Below are positions 9,427-17,250 of a DNA stretch of 64,000 bases, piece after piece. The DNA is taken from NCBI GenBank assembly GCA_035631615.1, contig DASQIK010000027.1, positions 157,295 through 221,294 of the forward strand, written 5' to 3'. Each line of letters begins with the position of its first letter. Position 1 is the stretch's first letter. A model generated the notes under the pieces. That model was not told the origin of the DNA. It worked only from the letters and a program-made list of their open reading frames with translations, and did not search any database. This stretch comes from UBA5189 sp035631615 (lineage in GTDB: Bacteria > Chloroflexota > Limnocylindria > Limnocylindrales > CSP1-4). A program made the translations under genes and the position numbers.

Positions 9427-9900
9427 TCATGGGAGGCAGTCTCCAACTGAGCCGGCTGGAGACGCAGGCGCTGGTCCGAAGGGTTCGGAGTATCCAGCCC
9501 AGATGGTGATGCGGCCACACGAAAGGTCAATTCGGCCAAAGGTGAAGCTCGATCCAAGATTGCCATTCGGATCAGTGCCGAGCGTGACGTACCCGGCATC
9601 GACAGTCATCGACGTCAGGACGCGACCGGAGGACGATCGCGCCTCGACGGTCCAAGGAAACGGCGGCAGGTTGGCGAAATCGAGGGGTGGCATGACGGCC
9701 TTCGGTCCAACGGCGCCGACGGGCGCGCCATTCACGGTGACTGTCACTGAAAGAGTGCTGTCGTTGCGCGCGCCGAGGACCGGCCGGCCAGCTACTTGAG
9801 TCGGTTCGGCCGAGCCAGTGCTGGGGGTCGGAGTGGCGACGGTTGTCGCGCAGGCAACGAGGGCGATCGCAGCCAAGAACGCGGTTCCTAGTAGCTTCAT
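9427..9900 (-). CDS. Putative lipoprotein of unknown function
   Basis: The protein has 157 residues with a type II signal peptide and lipobox LVACA (Cys about residue 17). A Thr/Pro/Ser-rich linker follows, then a beta-rich domain (NDSTLSVTVTVNGAPVGAV) that suggests a small immunoglobulin-like fold on the outer face of the membrane. It starts 6 nt after the end of glgA on the same strand. I do not recognise a family. Confidence 0.7.
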   Translation of the reverse strand: MKLLGTAFLAAIALVACATTVATPTPSTGSAEPTQVAGRPVLGARNDSTLSVTVTVNGAPVGAVGPKAVMPPLDFANLPPFPWTVEARSSSGRVLTSMTVDAGYVTLGTDPNGNLGSSFTFGRIDLSCGRITIWAGYSEPFGPAPASPAGSVGDCLP

Positions 9901-9906
9901 CGCTGG

Positions 9907-11397
9907 TCAGTCGAGGTGATGCCACGCGCCCGGTCGGCGTTGGGCGATTGCGCGGCGATACGCATCGAGGTAGGCAGGGGCCGACGACGAGCGCCAGTCG
10001 AAATTGACAGCCATCCCGCGATCGAGAAGGTCGTTCCAGGCGGGACCGCCGCGTTCGTAGCGATCGGCGAATCGTGCGCACGCGGCTGCGAGCTCGGCGC
10101 CTGATTCGCCCTCGAACACGAACCCCGTGCCGCGGCCGCGATGCGCGTCGTCGTCGATCACCGTGTCCCGCAGCCCGCCGGTGGCGCGAACGATCGGCGG
10201 CGTCCCGTAGCGGAGGGCGATCATCTGGCCGGTGCCACATGGCTCGAACCGCGACGGCATCAGGAACCCGTCGGCGCCGGCGTACATCTGGCGGGCGAGG
10301 TCCCGATCGAAGCGCTCCTCCAGCGCGATCCGGCCACGGCCGGCCGCTGACGACGCGACGGCGCGGAGCGGCGCGACGACCTCCGGCGTGCCCGTGCCGA
10401 GGACGGCCAGGCGGAATCCACGATCGAGCAGGGCCGGCGCCGCCTCGGCGAGGATGTCGAAGCCCTTCTGACGATCGAGCCGTCCGATCATCGCGAGGAC
10501 GGGGCCCGCGTCCGAAGGGTCGAGGCCGAGCGTGGCCAGCAGCGACGCCCGGCAGCGGGCCTTCCCCGAGCGATCCGCCCGCGAGTAGGGGGCGGCGAGC
10601 GCCTCGTCCGTTGACGGATCCCAGAGGTCCGTGTCGAGCCCGTTGAGGATGCCGATGAAGCCGTCGCCACGAGCACGCAATGCCGCGTCGAGGCCCATCC
10701 CCATCGCGGGCGTGAGGGCTTCCGCCGCGAAGCCCGGGCTGACGGTGTTCACGAGGTCCGCCCGCTCGATGCCGGCGCGCAGCAGGTCGAGCCCGTCGGC
10801 GCCGGCCGGAAGCGCGCCGGGTCCGAGGCCGAGCTCCGGCACGAGCGCCGCGGGCGTCCAGCCGTGGTACGCGAGGTTGTGGATGGTGAGGACGACGGCG
10901 GCGCGAGCGAGGGCGGTGTCGCGCCGGAGCACGCCGTCGCGCTGGAGCAGCGCCGGGACCGCGTGCCAGTCGTGGATGTGGAGCACGTCCGGCGGCCGCT
11001 CGTCGTGGCGCAGGTGCTCCAGCGCGGCCCGGCACAGGACGCCGAACCGGAAGGCGTTGTCCGGATGGTCGGCGCTCGGCGTGCCGTACATGCCATCGCG
11101 ATCGAAGGCCGGCGCGTGGTCGACCAGGTGAAGCCGGTATCCGTGCGTCTCGGCCGACAGGATGCCGACGACCAGCTCGGCACCGGGACGGAGCGGGTCC
11201 GGGATCCGGACCTCCGATCGAGCGAGGCCGTCGGGCTCGCGCATCCCGCGGTAGTGCGGCATGAACACGTCGACGGGGCCGTCGAGCTCGCCGTCACCGA
11301 CCTGCCCGAGCGCCCGAGCGAGTGCGTCGACGACGTCCGCGAGCCCACCCGTCTTGGCCCACGGCTCGCACTCGGCAGCGATGAACGCAACTCGCAT
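9907..11397 (-). CDS. glgA: Glycogen/starch synthase (GT5)
   Basis: Bacterial glycogen synthase, about 496 residues. It opens MRVAFIAAECEPWAKTGGLA; K15-x-G-G is the ADP-glucose-binding loop of GT5 enzymes. The C-terminal Rossmann half shows GRLDRQKGFDIL and the acceptor/nucleotide site SRFEPCGTGQMIALRYGT. It would transfer glucose from ADP-glucose (or UDP-glucose) to an alpha-1,4-glucan chain in the cytoplasm. I chose ATG 11397 because it matches the family start; a GTG at 11403 is also possible. It is divergent from the glucan phosphorylase gene across an operator-bearing gap of about 90 bp, so synthesis and breakdown may be controlled together. Confidence 0.93.
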   Translation of the reverse strand: MRVAFIAAECEPWAKTGGLADVVDALARALGQVGDGELDGPVDVFMPHYRGMREPDGLARSEVRIPDPLRPGAELVVGILSAETHGYRLHLVDHAPAFDRDGMYGTPSADHPDNAFRFGVLCRAALEHLRHDERPPDVLHIHDWHAVPALLQRDGVLRRDTALARAAVVLTIHNLAYHGWTPAALVPELGLGPGALPAGADGLDLLRAGIERADLVNTVSPGFAAEALTPAMGMGLDAALRARGDGFIGILNGLDTDLWDPSTDEALAAPYSRADRSGKARCRASLLATLGLDPSDAGPVLAMIGRLDRQKGFDILAEAAPALLDRGFRLAVLGTGTPEVVAPLRAVASSAAGRGRIALEERFDRDLARQMYAGADGFLMPSRFEPCGTGQMIALRYGTPPIVRATGGLRDTVIDDDAHRGRGTGFVFEGESGAELAAACARFADRYERGGPAWNDLLDRGMAVNFDWRSSSAPAYLDAYRRAIAQRRPGAWHHLD

Positions 11398-11443
11398 TGC
11401 CACGTCGCCGATGGTAGGCCGCAGGCCGCGCCGGCCGCCGCGT

Positions 11444-11455
11444 TAAACCGGTTTA
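11444..11455. promoter_or_regulatory. Palindromic LacI-type operator between glgA and glgP
   Basis: The perfect 12-bp palindrome TAAACCGGTTTA has the central CG step typical of LacI/GalR-family carbohydrate operators. It is one of few A/T-rich spots in the gap and lies 47 bp from glgA and 34 bp from glgP, where it could control both genes. The regulator itself is not in the window. Confidence 0.65.
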
Positions 11456-11488
11456 CGGGCGAGCGTGGCCGCGTTTATCATCCGCGCG

Positions 11489-13675
11489 ATGGAGCCCACC
11501 GTCCGCATTCCCTCGGCGGCGCCGACGCACGTCCGCGTACCGCCGGAGCTGGAGGGATTGCGGCGTCTCGCCTACAACCTGTACTGGACCTGGCACCCCA
11601 AGGCGCGCGGGCTGTACGCCCGGATCAGCAGCGCCGCGTGGGCGCGCAGCCACTCCCCGATCCCCGTCCTGGGCGGCATGGTCGACTGGGCGGGTCTCCT
11701 CGACAACCCGGACTTCATGTCGGAGGCCCACCGCGTCATCGGCGACTTCGACCGATACATGGCCAATGGCGCCGACCATTGGTTCCACCGCAAGCACGCC
11801 CGCGACCTCACGGGCCCGATCGCCTATTTCTGCGCGGAGTACGGCCTGCACGAATCGCTGGGCATCTACTCCGGCGGCCTCGGCGTCCTCGCCGGCGATC
11901 ACATGAAGGCAGCCAGCGATATGGCACTCCCGCTCGTGGGCGTCGGGCTGCTCTATCGGAACGGCTATTTCCGCCAGACGATCGACGCCGACGGGCACCA
12001 GGAGCACCGCTACCCGGACTACGACCTGACGCGCCTTCCCCTGACGCGGGTGCTCGGGCGCGAGGGCGATCCGCTCACCGTCGTCGTCCAGCTGCCGGGC
12101 CGCGACGTCAAGGTCGATGTGTGGACCGTCCAGGTCGGGCGCGCGCCCGTGCTCCTGCTCGACACCGACAACCCGGTCAACGACCCGGCAGATCGGCCGA
12201 TCACGAACATCCTGTACGTCCGCGGCCGCGAGATGCGCCTGCACCAGGAGCTGATCCTCGGCATCGGCGGGGTGCGGGCGCTGCGCGCGCTGGGCATCGA
12301 GCCCGCCGTGTGGCACCTCAACGAGGGCCACTCCGCCTTCCTGCTCGCCGAGCGCGCGCGCGAGCTGGTCTCGAACGGGATCCCCCTCGACGACGCGTTC
12401 GAGCGCGTCGCGCGCAACTCCGTGTTCACGATCCACACGCCGGTCTCGGCGGGCAACGAGCGCTTCGACATCGACCTCGTGCGCCGCATCGCCGGCCCCA
12501 TCCTCGACGGCGACGGCCGGCCGAACACGGGCGGGGTCCCGGTCGAGCGGGCGCTCGAGATCGGGCGCGGCTCGGATGGCGACCACGGCCAGTTCGACAT
12601 GACCGCATTCAGCCTGCGGCTGACGAACGGCGCGAACGCCGTGAGCCGGCTCCACGCCCAGACCGCCAGCTCGACATGGGAGGGCATCGCCCCGCACGGG
12701 ATCATCCCGATCACCAACGGCGTCCACCCGCCGACGTGGGTGGGCGGTCCCGTCCGGGAGCTGTTCGAGCGGTTCCTCGACGCCGACCTGGACGACCTCG
12801 ACGGCTCGACGAGCGCGTCGCGCTGGTGGGAGCGCATCGAGCGCATTCCGGCCGCGGACCTGTGGGCCGCGCATCTTCGGCAGAAGCGAGAGCTCGCGGT
12901 CTTCGCACGCGGCCGGCTGCGGGCACAGTTCGCCCGCCACGGCGAGGCGCCCGGATTCCTGCACAAGCTCGGGGACGCCCTCGACCCGAAGGCGCTGACG
13001 ATCGGATTCGCCCGGCGGTTCGCCACCTACAAGCGCGCCGGCATGATCTTCACCGACCCGGATCGGCTCGCCCGCCTGCTCCACGATCAGGATCGCCCGG
13101 TCCAGGTCATCTTCGCCGGCAAGGCCCATCCCGCCGACCGCCCGGGCCAGGCGGTGATCCAGGAGATCTTCGGGCGGACGCGCTCGCCGTCGTTCCAGGG
13201 CCGCGTGTTCATCCTCGAGGACTACGACATGCGGATCGGGCGGTTCCTCGTCCAGGGCGTCGACGTCTGGCTGAACAATCCCCGGCGGCCGCTCGAGGCG
13301 TCCGGCACCTCCGGCATGAAGGCCGCCGAGAACGGCGTCGTGAACCTGAGCGTCCTCGACGGCTGGTGGGACGAGGGCTGGACCGGCGACAACGGCTGGG
13401 CGATCGGCGGTCGCGAGCCGCTCGCCGACGAAGCCGCCCAGGACTGGAACGACGCGATGGACCTGTACCGGATCCTCGAGGACGAGGTCGTGCCCGAGTA
13501 CTACGACCGCGAGTCCGGCGGGCCGCCGGCCCGCTGGGTCGAGCGGATGCGCCGCTCGATCGCGACGACGCTCTGGCAGTTCTCGACCACGCGCATGCTC
13601 CACGAGTACACCGAGCGGCTGTACCTCCCGGCCGCCGGCATCGAGGTCGACCAGGCCGCCAGAGCCCGGCACTGA
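11489..13675 (+). CDS. glgP: Alpha-glucan phosphorylase (GT35, DUF3417-containing type)
   Basis: This 728-residue protein has the DUF3417-type N-terminus (LEGLRRLAYNLYWTWHP) of the compact GT35 branch found in archaea, actinobacteria and chloroflexi. The catalytic core follows: FCAEYGLHESLGIYSGGLG, the VWHLNEGHSAF block, TPVSAGNERF, and the pyridoxal-phosphate region around GTSGMKAAENGVVNLSVLDGWW. It releases glucose 1-phosphate from alpha-1,4-glucans. I chose ATG 11489; a GTG at 11465 would add eight residues and run towards the operator. The GH57 gene follows 22 nt downstream. Confidence 0.93.
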   Translation: MEPTVRIPSAAPTHVRVPPELEGLRRLAYNLYWTWHPKARGLYARISSAAWARSHSPIPVLGGMVDWAGLLDNPDFMSEAHRVIGDFDRYMANGADHWFHRKHARDLTGPIAYFCAEYGLHESLGIYSGGLGVLAGDHMKAASDMALPLVGVGLLYRNGYFRQTIDADGHQEHRYPDYDLTRLPLTRVLGREGDPLTVVVQLPGRDVKVDVWTVQVGRAPVLLLDTDNPVNDPADRPITNILYVRGREMRLHQELILGIGGVRALRALGIEPAVWHLNEGHSAFLLAERARELVSNGIPLDDAFERVARNSVFTIHTPVSAGNERFDIDLVRRIAGPILDGDGRPNTGGVPVERALEIGRGSDGDHGQFDMTAFSLRLTNGANAVSRLHAQTASSTWEGIAPHGIIPITNGVHPPTWVGGPVRELFERFLDADLDDLDGSTSASRWWERIERIPAADLWAAHLRQKRELAVFARGRLRAQFARHGEAPGFLHKLGDALDPKALTIGFARRFATYKRAGMIFTDPDRLARLLHDQDRPVQVIFAGKAHPADRPGQAVIQEIFGRTRSPSFQGRVFILEDYDMRIGRFLVQGVDVWLNNPRRPLEASGTSGMKAAENGVVNLSVLDGWWDEGWTGDNGWAIGGREPLADEAAQDWNDAMDLYRILEDEVVPEYYDRESGGPPARWVERMRRSIATTLWQFSTTRMLHEYTERLYLPAAGIEVDQAARARH

Positions 13676-13697
13676 CCGGCAGCGGGACCCTGCATCC

Positions 13698-15938
13698 GTG
13701 ACCGACCGGCGAATCTCGCTTGCGCTGACCCTGCACAACCACCAGCCCATCGGGAACTTCGGCTGGGTCTTCGCGGAGGTGTTCGACCAGGCGTACCGGC
13801 CGATGGTCGACGCGCTGGTGCGACACCCGACCATCCGGGTCGGGCTGCACTACACGGGCTCGCTGCTGGAGTGGCTCCGGGCGGAACGTCCGGGATTCAT
13901 CGAGACGCTCCGCACGCTCGTCGACCGGGGCCAGGTCGAGATCCTCGGCGGCGGCCTGTACGAGCCGGTGCTCGCCTCGCTGCCGGAGCGGGACCGTGTC
14001 GACCAGCTGATCCGGATGGCGGACGCGGTCGAGGAGACGTTCGGCCGGAGGCCGCGGGGCGCGTGGCTGGCCGAGCGCGTCTGGGAGCCGGACGTCCCGA
14101 CGTCGCTCGTCGCGGCCGGCTACGGCTGGACGATCCTCGACGACGCGCACTTCCGTGCCGCGGCGGTGCCCGAGGACGCGCTCTGGGGGCCGTACACGAC
14201 GGAGGACCAGGGCCGGCTGCTGACCGTATTCGGCACAGAGCAGGGGCTCCGCTATCGCATCCCCTTCCACGAGGTCGACGAGGTCATCGAGTACCTCCGC
14301 GAGCACGCCACGGCGGCGGGCGACCGCGTCGGGACGATGGGCGACGACGGGGAGAAATTCGGCGCGTGGCCAACGACCTGGGAGCACTGCTGGGGCAAGG
14401 GTCGCTGGGTCGAGCGATTCTTCGAGGCGATCGAGGCGAACGCCGGCTGGCTGGCGACCGTCCGCCCGAGCGACTGGCTCGAAGCGAATCCGCCGATCGG
14501 ACGCGTCTACCTCCCTACCGGCTCGTACGCGGAGATGGGCGAGTGGGCGTTGCCGCCGTCGGAGAGCGTGGCATTTGCCGCGGCGGTCAGGCACGCGCGG
14601 GACACGGGCGCCCCCGAGGCTCGCTGGCTGCGTGGCGCGTTCTGGCGCAACTTCCAGGTCCGCTACCGCGAGATCAACGACCTCCACAAGCAGATGCTGC
14701 GGACCTCCGAGGTCGTCGATCGGATGCCGCCGGGCCCGGCCCGCGAGGCCGCGCGAGACCATCTCCATCGCGGCCAGTCGAACGATTGCTACTGGCACGG
14801 GCTGTTCGGCGGGATCTACATCGCGCACATGCGCGCGGCCACGCTGTCACACCTGATCGCGGCCGAGGACGCCGCCGATTCCTCGCTCGGCCGGCTCGCC
14901 GGCAGCGCGCTGGCGGACCTCGACCTCGACGGCCGCGACGAGCTGCGCCTCGCGACCGACGGCCAGGTCGTCGACGTCGAGCTCGATGACGGCGGTGGGA
15001 TCGGCGCGTGGGATCTCCGGGCGGCGCGCCATGCCCTCACCGGCGTGCTCCGTCGTCGCCCCGAGGCGTACCACGACACCCTGCGCCGCCATGCGGCGGA
15101 GGCGGCTGCCCACGCAGCGGCCAATGCGGACGCCGCTGCCGCTGCCGACGGCTCGGCGGATGCCGGCGGGGGCGCACCGGCGTCGATCCATGACATGGTC
15201 CAGGCGAAGGAAGCCGGCCTTGCGGATCGGCTCATCTACGACGACTACGAGCGCCGCTCCGGCCTCATTCGGATCCTGTCGCCCGGACTGACATCGGCGC
15301 AGTGGGCAGCGGGTGGACGCGACGACCTTGGGGACTTCGTCGATGGAGCGTTCGAGGTCGTCCGGCTCGAGCCGGACTCGGTCGTCCTTGCCCGCGATGG
15401 CACGGCGACGATCGGTGGCCAGCGGATCGGTGTGCATGCCCAGACCTCGATCCGGGTCGGCGGCGGCCGCCTCGACCCGACCCTCGAGTTCGCCGCGCTG
15501 CTCGAGAACCGCTCGGATCGTCCGCTCGTGGCCCGCGTGGGCGTCGAGTGGGCGCTGACGATGCTGGGCGGCGGCGGCAACCCGCAGGCGTGGTGGGATG
15601 TCGCGGGCGCGCGAACCGGCCATGACGGCAGCGGCGCCGCATCAGGCGTGGAGCGCCTCGGGCAGGGCAACAGCTGGCTCGGCGTCCACCTGGTGACGAC
15701 GGTCGCCCCCGCCGCCGACGCGTGGTGGGCACCGATCGAGACGATCTCGAACTCGGAGGCCGGCTTCGAGCGCGTCTACCAGGGCAGCGCGCTGCTCCTC
15801 TCGTGGCCCGTCACCATCCCGTCGGGCGGGAGCTGGTCCGCCACGATCCGGCACCAGGCGCGCGTGGACGTCGATCGTCGCGTCGAGGAATCTCGCCCCA
15901 GGAATCCGTCAGCCCGCGGCCTGCGCGCCACGGGCTGA
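13698..15938 (+). CDS. GH57 alpha-amylase / 4-alpha-glucanotransferase
   Basis: This 746-residue GH57 enzyme shows the family's conserved regions. HNHQP is at residues 13-17, GGGLYEP near 88, WLAERVWEP (nucleophile Glu near 125), and TMGDDGEKFG (acid/base Asp near 214). The remaining C-terminal half is beta-rich and matches the DUF1925/DUF1926 pattern of 4-alpha-glucanotransferases. An Ala-rich insertion (about residues 470-490) interrupts it. The enzyme would transfer or hydrolyse alpha-1,4-glucan segments, supplying chains for the phosphorylase encoded just upstream. It starts with GTG at 13698. Confidence 0.9.
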   Translation: MTDRRISLALTLHNHQPIGNFGWVFAEVFDQAYRPMVDALVRHPTIRVGLHYTGSLLEWLRAERPGFIETLRTLVDRGQVEILGGGLYEPVLASLPERDRVDQLIRMADAVEETFGRRPRGAWLAERVWEPDVPTSLVAAGYGWTILDDAHFRAAAVPEDALWGPYTTEDQGRLLTVFGTEQGLRYRIPFHEVDEVIEYLREHATAAGDRVGTMGDDGEKFGAWPTTWEHCWGKGRWVERFFEAIEANAGWLATVRPSDWLEANPPIGRVYLPTGSYAEMGEWALPPSESVAFAAAVRHARDTGAPEARWLRGAFWRNFQVRYREINDLHKQMLRTSEVVDRMPPGPAREAARDHLHRGQSNDCYWHGLFGGIYIAHMRAATLSHLIAAEDAADSSLGRLAGSALADLDLDGRDELRLATDGQVVDVELDDGGGIGAWDLRAARHALTGVLRRRPEAYHDTLRRHAAEAAAHAAANADAAAAADGSADAGGGAPASIHDMVQAKEAGLADRLIYDDYERRSGLIRILSPGLTSAQWAAGGRDDLGDFVDGAFEVVRLEPDSVVLARDGTATIGGQRIGVHAQTSIRVGGGRLDPTLEFAALLENRSDRPLVARVGVEWALTMLGGGGNPQAWWDVAGARTGHDGSGAASGVERLGQGNSWLGVHLVTTVAPAADAWWAPIETISNSEAGFERVYQGSALLLSWPVTIPSGGSWSATIRHQARVDVDRRVEESRPRNPSARGLRATG

Positions 15939-15964
15939 CGAGAGCGGGAGGGTGGACCGTTGGA

Positions 15965-16102
15965 CTACGTGTACAGCCCCTGTGCGGGTGCCCGCGGATC
16001 CTCGAACTCCGGGCGCGAGTCCACACCGAATGTCTGGGCGAGCACGTCGAACACCGCGATCGCGACGAACGAGACCACGAGGATGAAGACGAGGCCACTC
16101 AT
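15965..16102 (-). CDS. 45-residue single-pass membrane protein
   Basis: A short ORF on the minus strand starts MSGLVFILVVSFVAIAVFDV, one hydrophobic helix. A hydrophilic acidic/Pro tail follows (SRPEFEDPRAPAQGLYT). It is divergent from the GntR regulator gene and shares its 70-bp promoter region, including the operator palindrome, so it is probably the regulator's target or partner. The function is unknown; the orientation of the helix cannot be fixed. Confidence 0.65.
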   Translation of the reverse strand: MSGLVFILVVSFVAIAVFDVLAQTFGVDSRPEFEDPRAPAQGLYT

Positions 16103-16136
16103 CGCGTGACCAACCTTTCGCGTTTGGTACAGTTCA

Positions 16137-16166
16137 CTAGGCCAAGTCGAACGATACTTGGACTAG
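16137..16166. promoter_or_regulatory. Inverted-repeat operator of the GntR regulator
   Basis: The arms CTAGGCCAAGT (16137-16147) and ACTTGGACTAG (16156-16166) are complementary at 10 of 11 positions around an 8-nt spacer. The element lies 7 bp before the regulator's ATG and 34 bp from the divergent small gene, as expected for autoregulation. Confidence 0.7.
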
Positions 16167-16172
16167 CAGACT

Positions 16173-17237
16173 ATGTCAACTGGTGAAATGGAACCCGTAA
16201 CCACCCAATCTGCAGCGGAACGCGGCCTCGATGTCGAGCGTGATTCCGACGTGCCGATCTCGACCCAGATCTACTGGCAGCTCGCCTACCAGATCGAATC
16301 GGGCAGGCTCCAACCGGGCGTGCGACTCGCTCCCGTCCGCGAGCTCGGCGCCGCCCTCCGCGTCAACCCGAACACCATCCGCGCCGTCTACCGCCGATTA
16401 GCCGACAACGGCTACGTCCTGAGCCGGCACGGCGCCGGCACGGTCGTCTCCGATCGCAACGTGCACCGGCGCCGTCCCGAGGCGCTCGGCGGCATCGTGT
16501 CCGAGATGCTCCGGCGCGCCGCCCAGGCCGGCTTCACGCCCGACGAGGTCGCCGCCGCCGCGTACGCCGCCGCCTCCGAGCGCAAGCGACCGGGCGAGCA
16601 GGTCCGCGTGCTGTTCGCCGAGTGCACCACCGCGGACGCCGGCTACGACGCCGAGCGCCTCAATCGTGAGTTCGCGGGCTCCATCGAGGCCGAGGGGACG
16701 CTGCTGGACGAGATCCCGGAGCGTCTCGACCGGTTCCACTACGACCTCGTCGCGACCACGACCTTCCACGCCGACGAGGCGCAGGCGCTGGTCGGCGGAC
16801 GGGTACCGGTCATCGCGATGCTCGTGGGGCCGGGCTACGTCGAGCTCGTGCACGAGATCGCGGCCTTGAGCCCGGGCACCCGCGTCGGCGTCGTCTGCGC
16901 CTCGGATCGCGGCACCGAGAACATCCGGGAGACGCTCTCCATCGCGGGGACGTCCGGCGTCGAGCTGCTGTCGGCGACGATCAAGGACACGGAGCGTCTC
17001 GCCCTCATCGACCGCACCGCGGACCTGATCCTCATGTCGCGCGAGGCGCTTGCCGAGGGCCTCGACAAGCGGCTCCAGCGGCCCGAGCGCGTTCGCCCGT
17101 GGACGTACGAGTTCGACCCTGCCGGCCTCGAGATCCTGCGGCGTGCCATCGAGCACGCGGTGGGCAGCCGGCCGGCGACCGCCCGGTCCGAGGCGATCGC
17201 CGGCGACCCGGTTCACCCCGAACCAGCGCGGGTCTGA
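16173..17237 (+). CDS. GntR-family transcriptional regulator with long effector domain
   Basis: The N-terminal winged helix-turn-helix spans about residues 27-95 (QIYWQLAYQIESGRLQPG, LAPVRELGAALRVNPNTIRA, NGYVLSRHGAGTVV), as in the GntR/YtrA group. The remaining 250 residues are much longer than a YtrA tail and look like an alpha/beta ligand domain (YDLVATTTFHADEAQALV, TRVGVVCASDRGTENIRETL). They lack MocR aminotransferase motifs. The ligand is unknown. Position between the GH57 and GH13 genes suggests control of alpha-glucan metabolism. ATG 16173 is used; ATG 16188 is possible. Confidence 0.85.
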   Translation: MSTGEMEPVTTQSAAERGLDVERDSDVPISTQIYWQLAYQIESGRLQPGVRLAPVRELGAALRVNPNTIRAVYRRLADNGYVLSRHGAGTVVSDRNVHRRRPEALGGIVSEMLRRAAQAGFTPDEVAAAAYAAASERKRPGEQVRVLFAECTTADAGYDAERLNREFAGSIEAEGTLLDEIPERLDRFHYDLVATTTFHADEAQALVGGRVPVIAMLVGPGYVELVHEIAALSPGTRVGVVCASDRGTENIRETLSIAGTSGVELLSATIKDTERLALIDRTADLILMSREALAEGLDKRLQRPERVRPWTYEFDPAGLEILRRAIEHAVGSRPATARSEAIAGDPVHPEPARV

Positions 17238-17250
17238 CATCCTTCGCCCG

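Noticed and set aside
10864..13701. 945-residue plus-strand ORF and the 793-residue minus-strand ORF at 11453-13834
   Set aside because: Both overlap glgP in other frames and show only Arg/Pro/Gly-rich shadow composition; glgP motifs are decisive.
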